In this document: positions 19,401-27,623 of the stretch, piece after piece | How the letters are laid out: each line of letters opens with the position of its first letter | How positions within the stretch are numbered: position 1 is the first letter of the stretch | Origin: Qipengyuania flavescens | Lineage (GTDB): Bacteria > Pseudomonadota > Alphaproteobacteria > Sphingomonadales > Sphingomonadaceae | Assembly: GCF_029688735.1 (NCBI RefSeq) | Contig: NZ_JARULD010000004.1 | Span: 1-64,000 of the forward strand | Direction of reading: 5' to 3' | Length of the DNA stretch: 64,000 nt | Translations under genes and position numbers: made by a program | The notes under the pieces: model-generated | Databases searched by the model: none | What the model was told of the DNA's origin: nothing | The model's input: the letters and a program-made list of their open reading frames with translations, nothing else

Positions 19401-22400
19401 CAGGCTTATGGAGATGTCGCCTTCGCAGGGGGCACCGATCTTCTGCTGTCGACCGACGCGGGGGATGCCGCAGCAACCGTCACGGGCCAAGTTCGCGAGG
19501 GGATTTCCGTCTTCGCCGGAAGCAGCGACACGACCTTTGCTTATCAGCGCACCACCGTCGACGGGGTCAACACCGCCTATGCAGAGCAGGAAAGCAGCAC
19601 AGCGACGGGGGGCACTGCCAGCCTCGTCGTGGATGCGGCGGAACTCGATACGCCGGCCAATTTCGGCGACATCAGCGTCGTCGGGCGCAGCGGTTCGTCG
19701 GTCGCCATCGGTAGCGACAGCTCGGTGCTGGCCGCGACCAGCGGGGCGAGCATGCAGATCGGCGCCTATTTCTCTGACACGGCTTCGACCCGGGAAGACA
19801 CCTACGAGGCCGGGGTTCTGACCTCGCAGGTGGAAACCTTCTCGTCGAGCGTCGTCGGGGGGGACTCCTCGCTCACCAACGACGGGCGGATCGGCTTCGA
19901 TGGCGGAGCGGCCTATGACGGTGACGATGCCTCGGTCACGGTTGTCAGCCCAACGCTCGCCACTGCCACGAACGGCGGCCAAATCTTCGGTTCGATTACG
20001 CTAGACTCTCTGTTCGAGAACGTCTCCTCGACCACCACGCGGACGGATCTCGACGATGTGACCCGGGTCGATCAAACCGACACGACCTATGTCGCCAGCG
20101 GCGGGTCGGCGGTTCTGAATAACAACGGGCTCATCACCGGCGATGTCGCGCTCGCGGCGGTCGACGGCACGGTCGTCAACAACGGCGTCCTCCGCGGCGA
20201 TCTCGACCTCGGTCGCAGTGTGGACAATTACACCACGCGTTCGACCGACACGCTGACCCAGCTCGGCGAGGAAGAGGTATTGGATCTGGCCACCGCCATC
20301 GAACAGGGTTACGCAGTCGAGCAGAATGGTCTGCTCGGCGGTACGATCTCCCTGGCCGGAGTGTTCGGGCAGATTGACGATAGCGTGCGCACCAGCTCTA
20401 TCCTCGGTACGATCAACCTCAATTCCGGTTCGGTGACCGGCGGGGGCGTAATTGCCGAATATGACGAGGAAAGCGGCGAGCGCTTCACCGACACCACGGT
20501 GAACCTAAACGGCTCGGGCTACCTCGGTCTGGCCGATCTCGCACTGGCTTCGCTCGGCGACAGCTTCGGCGATGTCGATCCGGCAATCTTGGCGATGAGC
20601 GACCTTTCGGCCTATGCCGGTGGCGCTCGCGTACTTGGCGTCAACCTACTGAACAAGACAGGTGCCGGCGTCTTTCTCATTACCGGTGCCGACTTCGCAC
20701 CGGTCAGCAATACGAACAGTCTTGCTGACTACACGCTCGATATCGGAACGTTCGCGATCACCGGTGGCGAGATCCAGCTGGCGACTGCCGAGGGCGGGGT
20801 CTTCGGTGTCCGGGGAGACATCTCCAACTCGGCCGGCCTGGTCTTGGGTTCGCGAGTGACCATCCCGGCGCCCCTATTCGGTACCAACGCGACGGTAACC
20901 GCAATCGACGGTGTGGAAGTGTACCAGAACGGAGATTTCACGCAGACCGATAGCGGTACGCTGTCGGTAGGTGTGACGCCTACCCTGGTGCGGGTCGTCG
21001 ATCCTTCCTATTCGAGCGTCAGCCTCTCGAACAATCCGCTGGCGGTCCAGCAGATCGGTCTGGCCTCGGGCCTCTTCACCACGCCGGAAAATGCGTTTGG
21101 GCAGGCTTTCGCCTCGCTCGGAACGGGCTTCCTCACGGTTGACGGAGACCTCGATCTCGGAGGGACGGTGCAACTGGTTTCGCCTACCGGAGGCCTGTTC
21201 ACCGACGGACAGACGGTAGACATCGCCAGTGTCTCGGGAGCCGTGACCGCCACTGCCGATGTAACGCTTGGCGGCAGGTCCAACTTCGTGAGCTTCGATC
21301 TGGATACCCGCACGGAAGGCGGGCGGACGATCGTGTTCGCAAGCGCCGACAGGGCGGGCTACGAAACCGTCGCCAGCAACGCGAACGCGGCTGCTGCGGG
21401 CGCAGCGCTCGGTCAGGCCCTGCCCGACGTTGTCGCGACAATCCAGGCCGGTTCGGCCGGAGGCATCGGGATCGGCGGTGATCAGTTCGTCCTTGCTCAA
21501 GACCTGGCGAACATCTTCGTTGGCTTCGACACCCTGCTGACGATGGAGCAGGTAACCGCAGCGCTGAACGACCTGGCTTCGGGCGAGTTCTACGGCTCGT
21601 TGACCACGCTGGAGACGACCGCACCATTCGTGGATGCGATCAGTTCGAACCGTGTTGCCCTCGGCGCCAGCGGCTTCAACCTGTGGATGGCGCCATCCGG
21701 CGACTTCGTCGAGATCGAGGGCGACAGCGCTATCGGCTCCTCTGACATCGACGCCGACAATTACGGCGGTTCGGTCGGGTTCGGTGTCTCTACCGGCAGC
21801 GGTGAGATCGGCATCGGCGTCGGCTATGGCCGGATCGATGCGAACGCCCGCGAAGGGCTTCTCGCTGCCCAAGCCGACACCTGGATGATCGGAGCCTATG
21901 GTCGCCAGACGTTCGGCAATTTCGCCGTCGCTGCGGATCTGGTCTACGGCTGGAGCGACTGGAATGCATCCCGTACCATGCCGACCCTTTCCCGGACCGC
22001 GCTTGCCGAATTCGACAGCACGGAACTTCGAGGGGACCTGCGGGCGGAGTACATGTTCGATTTTGGCGGCGGCTGGGTCGCACCGTTCGGACAGCTCTCC
22101 TTCCGCAAATTCGACTTCGATGGTTTCACCGAAGAGGAAGCGGCTTCGGTCGGCCTAGTGGTCGAGGGGGCGAGTGAGACGGTGTTCACTCCGTCAGTCG
22201 GGCTCCGTGCCGGTACCCGCTTCGAAACGGGTCTGGCCATGCTGCGTCCCGAAGTGAGCCTGTCCTACCACTTCGACGACAATGACACCTCGTTCCGGGA
22301 TGTCGCCTATGTCGGAGCGCCGCAGAACAGCTTCCGGCTGCAGGGCGTCGATCCTGAGGGTTATTTCAAGATCGGTGCCGGCCTCTTCGCCGAGATCGGG

Positions 22401-22493
22401 GCGAATTCCGGAGCCTTCCTGCGCGGCAGCTATGCCACGGGTGAAAACCTCGATGTTACGAGCGTCAACGCTGGGGTGTTGATCGGCTTCTAA
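16467..22493 (+). CDS. Large autotransporter with repetitive beta-helix passenger (type V secretion)
   Basis: 2008 residues from ATG 16467, chosen because GGGGG lies eight bases upstream and a Sec signal peptide (ALGVASAALITGLTAPAQA) starts there; the longer open frame is not protein-like. The passenger (about 30-1700) is rich in Gly, Ser, Thr, Asp and nearly free of Lys and Cys, with many degenerate repeats of the form VAVGETG.V.G.ISANG..GA.V.IDG.VG, typical of a right-handed beta-helix. The last 285 residues are an autotransporter beta-barrel (NLWMAPSGDF, then alternating strands) ending in Phe (GVLIGF). Likely surface adhesin or biofilm protein. A strong terminator follows. Divergent from the SARP-like regulator. 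Confidence 0.9.
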   Translation: MTSKKTQLALGVASAALITGLTAPAQAACTTDGSTVTCTADSTAAEVNAAMAGVAGDDVTLAVQADATVDQPGGDVSPSQQGAVEIDNAGDLGEDAARVGIFYVGNDADELNTFSLDNSGSVSGRVQIYSVGGDISLDNSGLLGNGVIVATASDAAVDFTSAGDIDSDFNPGVEIYTRGDIALAIDGNVGTTATDAAASDLRDVIAGSQQFVSDPSTTTTETTGTATTTTTSSGYGREGGSVAVAVGETANTGAITAYGLEGASVSIDGAVGSETQYSTVSASSNTVEGSSSTVSTVDGADSSSVSTSSTTAIGGTASVAVGETGSVSGFVSANGRSGADVEIDGSIGTTAAPAGAFATSNATDSANTNTTSSVGAVFTSTTDQSSTSVGGLASVSVGESGAVTGGISANGVGGAEVAVDGTVGLADAPSFVQATSSGSADTFTNEFVSDGATGASSYAEANTSASNGGNASVELGETATAFGSVNAFANGDASVGNAGVITGSVSASASGSENESGFLSENDGAGSSASASYSRSADTGGSASIVNATGGLIGLDATAPVSVSASGDTAASVTNAGRINGDVFVQSDAFENQNANASGFVTETDAATGIVTSISTNEDVSSSVNLGGDAAFANADGGLVTGSVSVSGTGSADIVNEGAVIGTTFAQSQATDSAYSRDLVETTVFVPGADGGTTVSRTDDQTYAETSSGGDVTGVYAGTNGAVQFAPFGGASDGSVSQFANGDSTALVSGTIFGNFTGNATGADYGYVYADVRESTFDADGDQRSFDRTYAYEETNRQADSTSSLAVDGGRLTGGASLYATGSTSAQIGNGGMIEGSLNLTTQGFGGYDYAESYTLSQDFDEDGVFVGSTETFTESLQQVVNTGDVSVAIGEGTVAGTVTMNGAGGANSFTLSADGTVGGSVSQISSYGVFGYDRTQTEEITADGIIYSDDYSQSVVASGGDVTADVDGSIGNGDLGPQAYGDVAFAGGTDLLLSTDAGDAAATVTGQVREGISVFAGSSDTTFAYQRTTVDGVNTAYAEQESSTATGGTASLVVDAAELDTPANFGDISVVGRSGSSVAIGSDSSVLAATSGASMQIGAYFSDTASTREDTYEAGVLTSQVETFSSSVVGGDSSLTNDGRIGFDGGAAYDGDDASVTVVSPTLATATNGGQIFGSITLDSLFENVSSTTTRTDLDDVTRVDQTDTTYVASGGSAVLNNNGLITGDVALAAVDGTVVNNGVLRGDLDLGRSVDNYTTRSTDTLTQLGEEEVLDLATAIEQGYAVEQNGLLGGTISLAGVFGQIDDSVRTSSILGTINLNSGSVTGGGVIAEYDEESGERFTDTTVNLNGSGYLGLADLALASLGDSFGDVDPAILAMSDLSAYAGGARVLGVNLLNKTGAGVFLITGADFAPVSNTNSLADYTLDIGTFAITGGEIQLATAEGGVFGVRGDISNSAGLVLGSRVTIPAPLFGTNATVTAIDGVEVYQNGDFTQTDSGTLSVGVTPTLVRVVDPSYSSVSLSNNPLAVQQIGLASGLFTTPENAFGQAFASLGTGFLTVDGDLDLGGTVQLVSPTGGLFTDGQTVDIASVSGAVTATADVTLGGRSNFVSFDLDTRTEGGRTIVFASADRAGYETVASNANAAAAGAALGQALPDVVATIQAGSAGGIGIGGDQFVLAQDLANIFVGFDTLLTMEQVTAALNDLASGEFYGSLTTLETTAPFVDAISSNRVALGASGFNLWMAPSGDFVEIEGDSAIGSSDIDADNYGGSVGFGVSTGSGEIGIGVGYGRIDANAREGLLAAQADTWMIGAYGRQTFGNFAVAADLVYGWSDWNASRTMPTLSRTALAEFDSTELRGDLRAEYMFDFGGGWVAPFGQLSFRKFDFDGFTEEEAASVGLVVEGASETVFTPSVGLRAGTRFETGLAMLRPEVSLSYHFDDNDTSFRDVAYVGAPQNSFRLQGVDPEGYFKIGAGLFAEIGANSGAFLRGSYATGENLDVTSVNAGVLIGF

Positions 22494-22512
22494 GAGCAAC
22501 CCGGTCGATAAT

Positions 22513-22550
22513 GAGGCGGGATCTTCCTTGAGATCCCGCCTCTCTTTTTT
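22513..22550 (+). terminator. Rho-independent terminator after the autotransporter gene
   Basis: A perfect 12-bp stem, GAGGCGGGATCT (22513-22524) and AGATCCCGCCTC (22531-22542), with a six-base loop, followed by TCTTTTTT. It starts 20 bases after the stop codon and isolates the autotransporter from the LuxR-type gene downstream. Confidence 0.92.
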
Positions 22551-22577
22551 CCTGATTTCCAGGTGGACCAAGAGCAG

Positions 22578-23126
22578 ATGGCCGACTGCGAAGAGTTGTT
22601 CTCTATTCTGGGAACGATATTTCCCAACCGCGTGAGAGTGCTCCTCTCCGCAGGACGGATAGACGGAATGGCAGGCCGGTACGCGTTCGAGACGCTCGAA
22701 CGAATGGGGCATGCCATAGAAGCCAACTGTCCCGCGCATTCGCATTTCCCGGCAGCCGGGGCGGATGGGGTCGGGATAGCAGGTGCACAACGCCTGGTTT
22801 CAATTCCTCCCAATCCTGATATTGTCGTAAGGTATATCCATTTCCACCATGACGAGGCGGAGCCGTGCAGGCTCCTCGCAGTCGCTTCCGGACCATCAGA
22901 CGCTATCGATCAGTTGGCCGACAACTCTTGTCATCCCATGCCCTTGAGCCCCCGCGAAATGAAGCTGGCAATCGAACTCGCTGCGGGACAGAGTTTGCAG
23001 GACATCGCGCAGGCCAGCGACCATTCGATTCACACGGTGCGGAACCAAGTCAAAAGCGCGATGCGGGCGACCGGCACAAGATCGCAGACCCAGTTGGTGT
23101 CTCTAGTCTTGGAATGGCTACAGTAA
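22578..23126 (+). CDS. LuxR-type helix-turn-helix transcriptional regulator
   Basis: 182 residues from the ATG at 22578 (AGGTGG lies 11 bases upstream); a GTG at 22563 would add five residues. The C-terminus LSPREMKLAIELAAGQSLQDIA, then HSIHTVRNQVKSAMRATG, is a GerE/LuxR DNA-binding domain with the usual LS.RE start and TVR.QV recognition helix. The N-terminal 115 residues match no domain I know and have no receiver or autoinducer-binding features. It follows the terminator of the autotransporter closely, inside the repeat-bounded segment, so it may regulate that gene; this is inference. Confidence 0.8.
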   Translation: MADCEELFSILGTIFPNRVRVLLSAGRIDGMAGRYAFETLERMGHAIEANCPAHSHFPAAGADGVGIAGAQRLVSIPPNPDIVVRYIHFHHDEAEPCRLLAVASGPSDAIDQLADNSCHPMPLSPREMKLAIELAAGQSLQDIAQASDHSIHTVRNQVKSAMRATGTRSQTQLVSLVLEWLQ

Positions 23127-23205
23127 GTTATAATCCGATCAGCAACGTCGCAGTTATGTAGTTCGCCTTTGCGCGGCCAAAACATCGTGCGAAACAGCGG
23201 GAATT

Positions 23206-23290
23206 AGGGCACGAAGCTGCCGATATGAGCGCGGCGAAACCAGGATTTCCAATGATTACAGTGCCCATCACTTTCATGTCGGGTGCGCCA
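23206..23290 (+). repeat. Right copy of 85-bp direct repeat, att-like
   Basis: Direct, imperfect copy of 9764-9850, beginning AGGGCACGAAGCTGCCGAT and ending in the same 14 bases TGTCGGGTGCGCCA. It lies in the 279-base gap between the LuxR-type gene and the diacylglycerol kinase gene, a gap with no other feature I can see. The two copies have the same orientation, as expected for attL/attR or for tandem integration remnants. Confidence 0.6.
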
Positions 23291-23405
23291 TTTTTTCGGT
23301 CTGGTTGTCGCTTCGGTTCACACACCTCGGCGCAAGCCTGAGTCCGTTCGCACTCTTTTACCTCTAGGAATGGGCCCGCCTAAACGGTTAAGGCTCCGGG
23401 CGACC

Positions 23406-24446
23406 ATGGATCAAACCGTCTACCGTTTCGACCCGCTGGCGATGACCGCAGCAGCCGAGGGGCGCCCTGCCGCGCCGACCAGGGGCAGCGGCGCGTCGAT
23501 TTCGCGCGAGCCGCGGATCGGCGTGATCTACAATCCGCGCAGCCATCGCAACAAGGGCCAGGATCTCGACTGTACCGAGCGGCCCGGTATTACCGTGGCC
23601 CAGCCCGACCGGCGCGAGGATATTGCCAGCGCGCTTGCCGATTTTGCGCGACAGGGCATCGACTATCTCATCATCAATGGCGGCGACGGGACCGTGCGCG
23701 ATGTGCTGACGATGGGGCAGGCTGTGTTCGGCGAGACGTGGCCGGCGCTCGCGATCCTGCCCAAGGGCAAGACCAATGCCCTCAATGTCGATCTGGGCGC
23801 GCCTGCGGGCTGGAACCTGCCTGATGCGATCGCCGCCTATGCGACCGGCCGCCGGATCGTGCGGCGCCCGCTGTCCGTGGCGCGCGAGGGTGCGGGCGAC
23901 ACTCCGATGCTCGGCTTCATCTTCGGGTGCGGCGCTTTCACGCTCGGTGTCGAGGTGGGGCAGGATGCGCATGACCTCGGGTTCTTCAATTCGCTCGCCG
24001 TCGGGGCAACGGGGGCATGGGGCGTGCTGCAGGCGCTGTTCGGCACCGATACCAACCGGTGGCGGCGCGGCACGCCGACGAAGCTGAACTATCTGCCGTC
24101 CGGCGAACCGATGCCGCGGTCGGAGCATGGTGACCCCGGGCGGCGCACGCTGGTCTTGGCGAGTACGCTCGAAAAAATGCCGCTCGATATCAAGCTGTTC
24201 GCGCCGGGTAGCGAGGGCATCAGGCTGGCCGTGCTCGACACGGCGCGGCGGCGCATCATGGGTTTGGCCCCGGCCATTCTCCTGGGTTGGCGACCCGAAT
24301 GGCTGGCGAAGGGCGGCTTCCATCAGCTGTCCGCGGAAAGCTTTGCGATTGAGGTGGGGGAGCCGGTGATCCTCGACGGCGAAAGTTTTCCGGCAGGCAC
24401 CTATGTTGTCGGGCAGGGGCCCGAGCTTACCTTCATCGCACCGTGA
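23406..24446 (+). CDS. Diacylglycerol kinase family protein
   Basis: 346 residues from the ATG at 23406, the first Met after which the sequence looks like protein. It has the DAGK/sphingosine-kinase catalytic motif GGDGTVRDVLT, preceded by GVIYNPRSHRNKG and followed by LAILPKGKTNALN. These enzymes phosphorylate diacylglycerol or related lipids at the membrane. Its stop overlaps the GTG start of the next gene (GTGA), pointing to a shared job in phospholipid recycling. The lipid substrate cannot be read from sequence. Confidence 0.85.
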   Translation: MDQTVYRFDPLAMTAAAEGRPAAPTRGSGASISREPRIGVIYNPRSHRNKGQDLDCTERPGITVAQPDRREDIASALADFARQGIDYLIINGGDGTVRDVLTMGQAVFGETWPALAILPKGKTNALNVDLGAPAGWNLPDAIAAYATGRRIVRRPLSVAREGAGDTPMLGFIFGCGAFTLGVEVGQDAHDLGFFNSLAVGATGAWGVLQALFGTDTNRWRRGTPTKLNYLPSGEPMPRSEHGDPGRRTLVLASTLEKMPLDIKLFAPGSEGIRLAVLDTARRRIMGLAPAILLGWRPEWLAKGGFHQLSAESFAIEVGEPVILDGESFPAGTYVVGQGPELTFIAP

Positions 24447-25339
24447 CCGATACGCTGGACGAGCGGGTGCGCGAGAGCCTTGCGCGCGATGTCCGCGCGG
24501 AGGTGGCCGCCTATGCGAGGATGCTAGGCGAAGAGGCGGACGCGCTCGGCGTGCTCTTCTACGGCTCGAACCTCAGGACAGGATCGCTGGAGGGCGTGCT
24601 CGATTTTTACGTCCTGTTGCCGGGGCCGCAGCGCGAGCGGATCTGGCCGCGCGTCAGCTATCGCGAGTGGGGCTATCGCAGCGAAATCCTGCGGGCCAAG
24701 ATCGCCACCCTCTCGCTCGAGCAGTTTGCCAAGGCGGCGCGCGGACAATCGCGCGACACGACGATCTGGGCACGCTTCGTCCAGCCGAGCGCTTTGATCT
24801 GGGCGCGTAACGAGGCGCAGCGCAAGGCGATTGCGGAATCGGTTTCGCAAGCGGCGCAGACCGCGGCTCGGCTGGCTGCTGCGCTAGGCCCAAAGAGCGG
24901 AACGGCGGCAGATTTCTGGCGGCCGCTGTTCCAGGCGACTTATCGCGCGGAGTTCCGCGTGGAGAAGCCGGGGCGCGAGGACTCGATCCTGTCGGTAAAC
25001 CGGGCGCATTTCGACGGGCTGCTGCCGCTGGCGTGGGAGGCTCAGGGGATCGAATTCACGCGAGATGGCGAGCGACTGTCGCCCCACCTTACCGCGCGGG
25101 GGAAGGCCGAAATCCTGCGCTGGTGGCATGCTCGCGCGCGTGCGGGGAAGGCACTCAACCTGCTGCGTCTGGCCAAGGCGACGACGACCTTCGATGGCGC
25201 GGCAGACTATGCCGCCTGGAAGCTGCACCGGCACACGGGCATTACGCTCGAGGTTACGCCGTTCCGCGAAAAGCATCCGCTGCTCGCGGCGCCGGGCGCG
25301 CTGGCCGAGCTCTGGCGCAAGCGCCGCGCTCAGCGATAG
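24443..25339 (+). CDS. Nucleotidyltransferase-like protein of unknown function
   Basis: 298 residues from GTG 24443, overlapping the diacylglycerol kinase stop. FYGSNLRTGSLEGVLDFYVLL has the shape of a nucleotidyltransferase core (GS followed by a strand carrying Asp). It recalls Tam41-type CDP-diacylglycerol synthases, which would fit a gene coupled to a diacylglycerol kinase: one makes phosphatidic acid, the other activates it with CTP. The match is by eye only. The C-terminus is helical and ends in basic residues. It overlaps the convergent DUF2141 gene by ten bases. Confidence 0.55.
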   Translation: MTDTLDERVRESLARDVRAEVAAYARMLGEEADALGVLFYGSNLRTGSLEGVLDFYVLLPGPQRERIWPRVSYREWGYRSEILRAKIATLSLEQFAKAARGQSRDTTIWARFVQPSALIWARNEAQRKAIAESVSQAAQTAARLAAALGPKSGTAADFWRPLFQATYRAEFRVEKPGREDSILSVNRAHFDGLLPLAWEAQGIEFTRDGERLSPHLTARGKAEILRWWHARARAGKALNLLRLAKATTTFDGAADYAAWKLHRHTGITLEVTPFREKHPLLAAPGALAELWRKRRAQR

Positions 25340-25830
25340 CGCATCCGGATGCTGATCGATTCGACGCCCGATCCGACATTGAAGGCGGTTTTCTTGTAGC
25401 TCGGTTTGCCGAGGTTGAAGATGTTGATGCTGGGGTTGTTCGACATCGCTCCGCCGTCGGAGAAGATGTCGGTCTCGCCATTGCCGTTGATGTCGTGGCG
25501 CACGGCGATCCCGTAAGTGCCGGGCCGTGGCACAGGCATGCAGAAGGTCATCGTGCCGGCCCGTGCAGGTGCTTCCATGCGGTTGATCCAACGGCCCTTC
25601 TCGAGCCAGTCTTCCTTGGTCCCGCGATAGCTCTGCACGCGGATCGTACCGCTCGATTCTTTGATGCCGGTGATGGTCACGCGCACGGCGGGCCCTGCCC
25701 CGGCGGCGCATTTTGCCGGGTTCTCGGTAATTTTCTGGCGATATTGCGCAGCGGCAGGCGCGGTGAGTGTGCCGGCGGCAATCGCGGCGGTGGCGGCAAG
25801 GCCGGTAAGGGTCTTCAAGCGGCGTGTCAT
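25330..25830 (-). CDS. DUF2141 secreted protein
   Basis: 166 residues from the ATG at 25830, which starts a signal peptide (MTRRLKTLTGLAATAAIAAG...APAAAQ). The mature part has the DUF2141 pattern: RVTITGIKESSGTIRVQSY, PRPGTYGIAVRHDINGNGE, DIFSDGGAMSNN and the closing KKTAFNVG. Family members are small periplasmic or outer-surface proteins of unknown function, often next to lipid or carotenoid genes in sphingomonads. It lies downstream of the RiPP exporter on the same strand with a 131-base gap, so it is probably separate. Confidence 0.85.
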   Translation of the reverse strand: MTRRLKTLTGLAATAAIAAGTLTAPAAAQYRQKITENPAKCAAGAGPAVRVTITGIKESSGTIRVQSYRGTKEDWLEKGRWINRMEAPARAGTMTFCMPVPRPGTYGIAVRHDINGNGETDIFSDGGAMSNNPSINIFNLGKPSYKKTAFNVGSGVESISIRMRYR

Positions 25831-25961
25831 AACAATCCCTGGTGTCGTCTCTCGCGCCCGGTCGCGGGCGGAACGGGTGCGCAATCGGCGCACCTTCGAT
25901 GTGCCCCGTTTTTTAGCCGGACAGCTCTGAATTGCGGCTGAACTTTTCAAGGGCACGGTGT

Positions 25962-27623
25962 TCAGGAAGGCTTTAGACGTCCGTTCTCGAGCGCGAACCT
26001 GAGCGATGCCATTTCTGCCAGCCTTCCACGGTGACCGATGACCAGCACGGTGCATTTGCCTTCGAGCCCAGCCACCGCTTGCGCGATCTTTTCTTCGCTG
26101 CCCGGATCGACTGCGCTGGTCGCCTCGTCGAGGATGAGCAGGTCTGGCTCGCGCAGCAGCGCCCGGGCGAGGGCGATCCGCTGGCGTTCCCCGCCAGAGA
26201 GCGCCCGGCCTGATTCGCCGATCTGGCAGTCGATGCCGCCCGGCAGGTCGTGAACGAAGTCTGCCGAAGCGCGGCGCAAGGCTTCACGGAGTTGGCATTC
26301 CTCCGCATCGGGCTCGACCCAGAGCAAATTATCGCGCACGCTACCGGAAAACAGCACAGGGTCTTGTTGGACATAGGCCACGCGCGTTCGCCATGCCTGC
26401 CGCGCCGCGCCGTCCAACGGGTCGCCGTCGACCAATACGTTCCCGCTATCGGGCGAAATCAGTCCGCCGAGCAGGTCGGCGACCGTGCTCTTGCCGGCAC
26501 CGGACGGGCCGGTAAGCGCAGCGATCTCGCCGTGCGGGATTTCCAGCGAGACGTCGCGCAAGGCTGGTCGTTCACGGTCATGGGCGAAGCTTGCGAGCTC
26601 GAGCGCGATAGAGGTGCGCAAGCGCGGAGCCTCGCCGGCAGGAGGCGTCTCGGCCTGCTCTTCGGTTCGGGCGATAAGCTCGCGGGCCTCGGCGAGGGCG
26701 GGCGCGGCATGGTTCCAGCCTTGCGCCGACATTTGCAACGCCTCCATCAAAGGGATGGCGCGAACGGCCAGAGCCACGAAGGCGAGCAGCATCGCCATTG
26801 GCACGTCCCAGAGCATCATGGCCAGCCAGACCGCCAAAGCCAGCACGCACGCCGCAGCCAGCTGCAGGATGGCCCGGGCGATGGCCGCGCCGCGGATATA
26901 GGCATATTCGGCAGAGCGCATCCGCTCGAAGGTGGTCGACAGCCTGCGGGCTTCCGCCTCCTCGCGTCCGAAACTCTTGATCAGGCGCAGGCCCGAAAGG
27001 CTTGCTTCGAGCCGAGCGTAGATCGCTTCGTAGCGCCGCGAAAGCTCCTCGCCGAGGCGGCGCGCATCGGTTCTCAACCAGCGCAAGGCGACAAGCGCGG
27101 CGATACCTGCAACCGCGCCGCCCAGCGCCACCACTGGTGACAATGCCACTGCGGCCAGTGTCAGCGCGCCGAGTGCAAGGCCGGTTCTCAGCAGCGTCGT
27201 GAAATAGGTCACCGCCTCGCCCACCCGGTCCACCGAGGTAATGATAAGGGCGCGGCTGGCACTCTGCTCCATCCCGGCAAGCGCACGCCACTCCGCACCC
27301 AACAGCGCGCGGACTGCGCAGCCGCGCAATCCGTCGACCACTCCCACTTCGATCCGCTGGGCCAGCAAGCTGCGCGCGACATCGGCTATCGCGCGGATTG
27401 CTACTAGCAGGACGAACATGGCGAGCAGCACGCCGAGCGGCCAGTCTGGCAGGTCGAGCGGCAATGCGGCAAATGTGCGGTCCTGGTCGAGCGAGGCGAC
27501 CAGCGGCACGAGGAGTAATAGCCCGACACCCTCGCTCGCAGCCATGAGTGCAGTAAGCCCGACGAGCAGGCTTAATCGAGGCCCCCCTGCGAGATTGGCG
27601 AGTATCCGCAAGGTCCCGATCAA
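25962..27623 (-). CDS. ABC transporter, fused permease and ATPase, likely RiPP exporter (lasso D-type)
   Basis: 553 residues from a TTG at 27623 that overlaps the stop of the cyclase gene (TTGA) and has GAAGGA eight bases upstream. Six transmembrane segments in residues 1-300 are followed by a nucleotide-binding domain: Walker A GPSGAGKST, signature LSGGERQRIALARALL, Walker B LLILDEATSA. There is no N-terminal C39 peptidase domain, so it cannot remove the leader itself. Position at the end of the lasso-type gene set makes it the export and immunity pump for the peptide product. Confidence 0.85.
   Translation of the reverse strand: MIGTLRILANLAGGPRLSLLVGLTALMAASEGVGLLLLVPLVASLDQDRTFAALPLDLPDWPLGVLLAMFVLLVAIRAIADVARSLLAQRIEVGVVDGLRGCAVRALLGAEWRALAGMEQSASRALIITSVDRVGEAVTYFTTLLRTGLALGALTLAAVALSPVVALGGAVAGIAALVALRWLRTDARRLGEELSRRYEAIYARLEASLSGLRLIKSFGREEAEARRLSTTFERMRSAEYAYIRGAAIARAILQLAAACVLALAVWLAMMLWDVPMAMLLAFVALAVRAIPLMEALQMSAQGWNHAAPALAEARELIARTEEQAETPPAGEAPRLRTSIALELASFAHDRERPALRDVSLEIPHGEIAALTGPSGAGKSTVADLLGGLISPDSGNVLVDGDPLDGAARQAWRTRVAYVQQDPVLFSGSVRDNLLWVEPDAEECQLREALRRASADFVHDLPGGIDCQIGESGRALSGGERQRIALARALLREPDLLILDEATSAVDPGSEEKIAQAVAGLEGKCTVLVIGHRGRLAEMASLRFALENGRLKPS

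Noticed and set aside
18483-19982. 499-codon frame on the minus strand opposite the autotransporter
   Set aside because: Low complexity of the passenger repeats keeps the opposite strand open; no recognisable domain or ribosome binding site.
23128-23325. Short frames reading through the 85-bp repeats on the minus strand (MKVMGTVIIG... and MKEMGTVVIG...)
   Set aside because: They resemble each other only because the DNA is repeated; the frames diverge at once outside the repeat and have no conserved protein.
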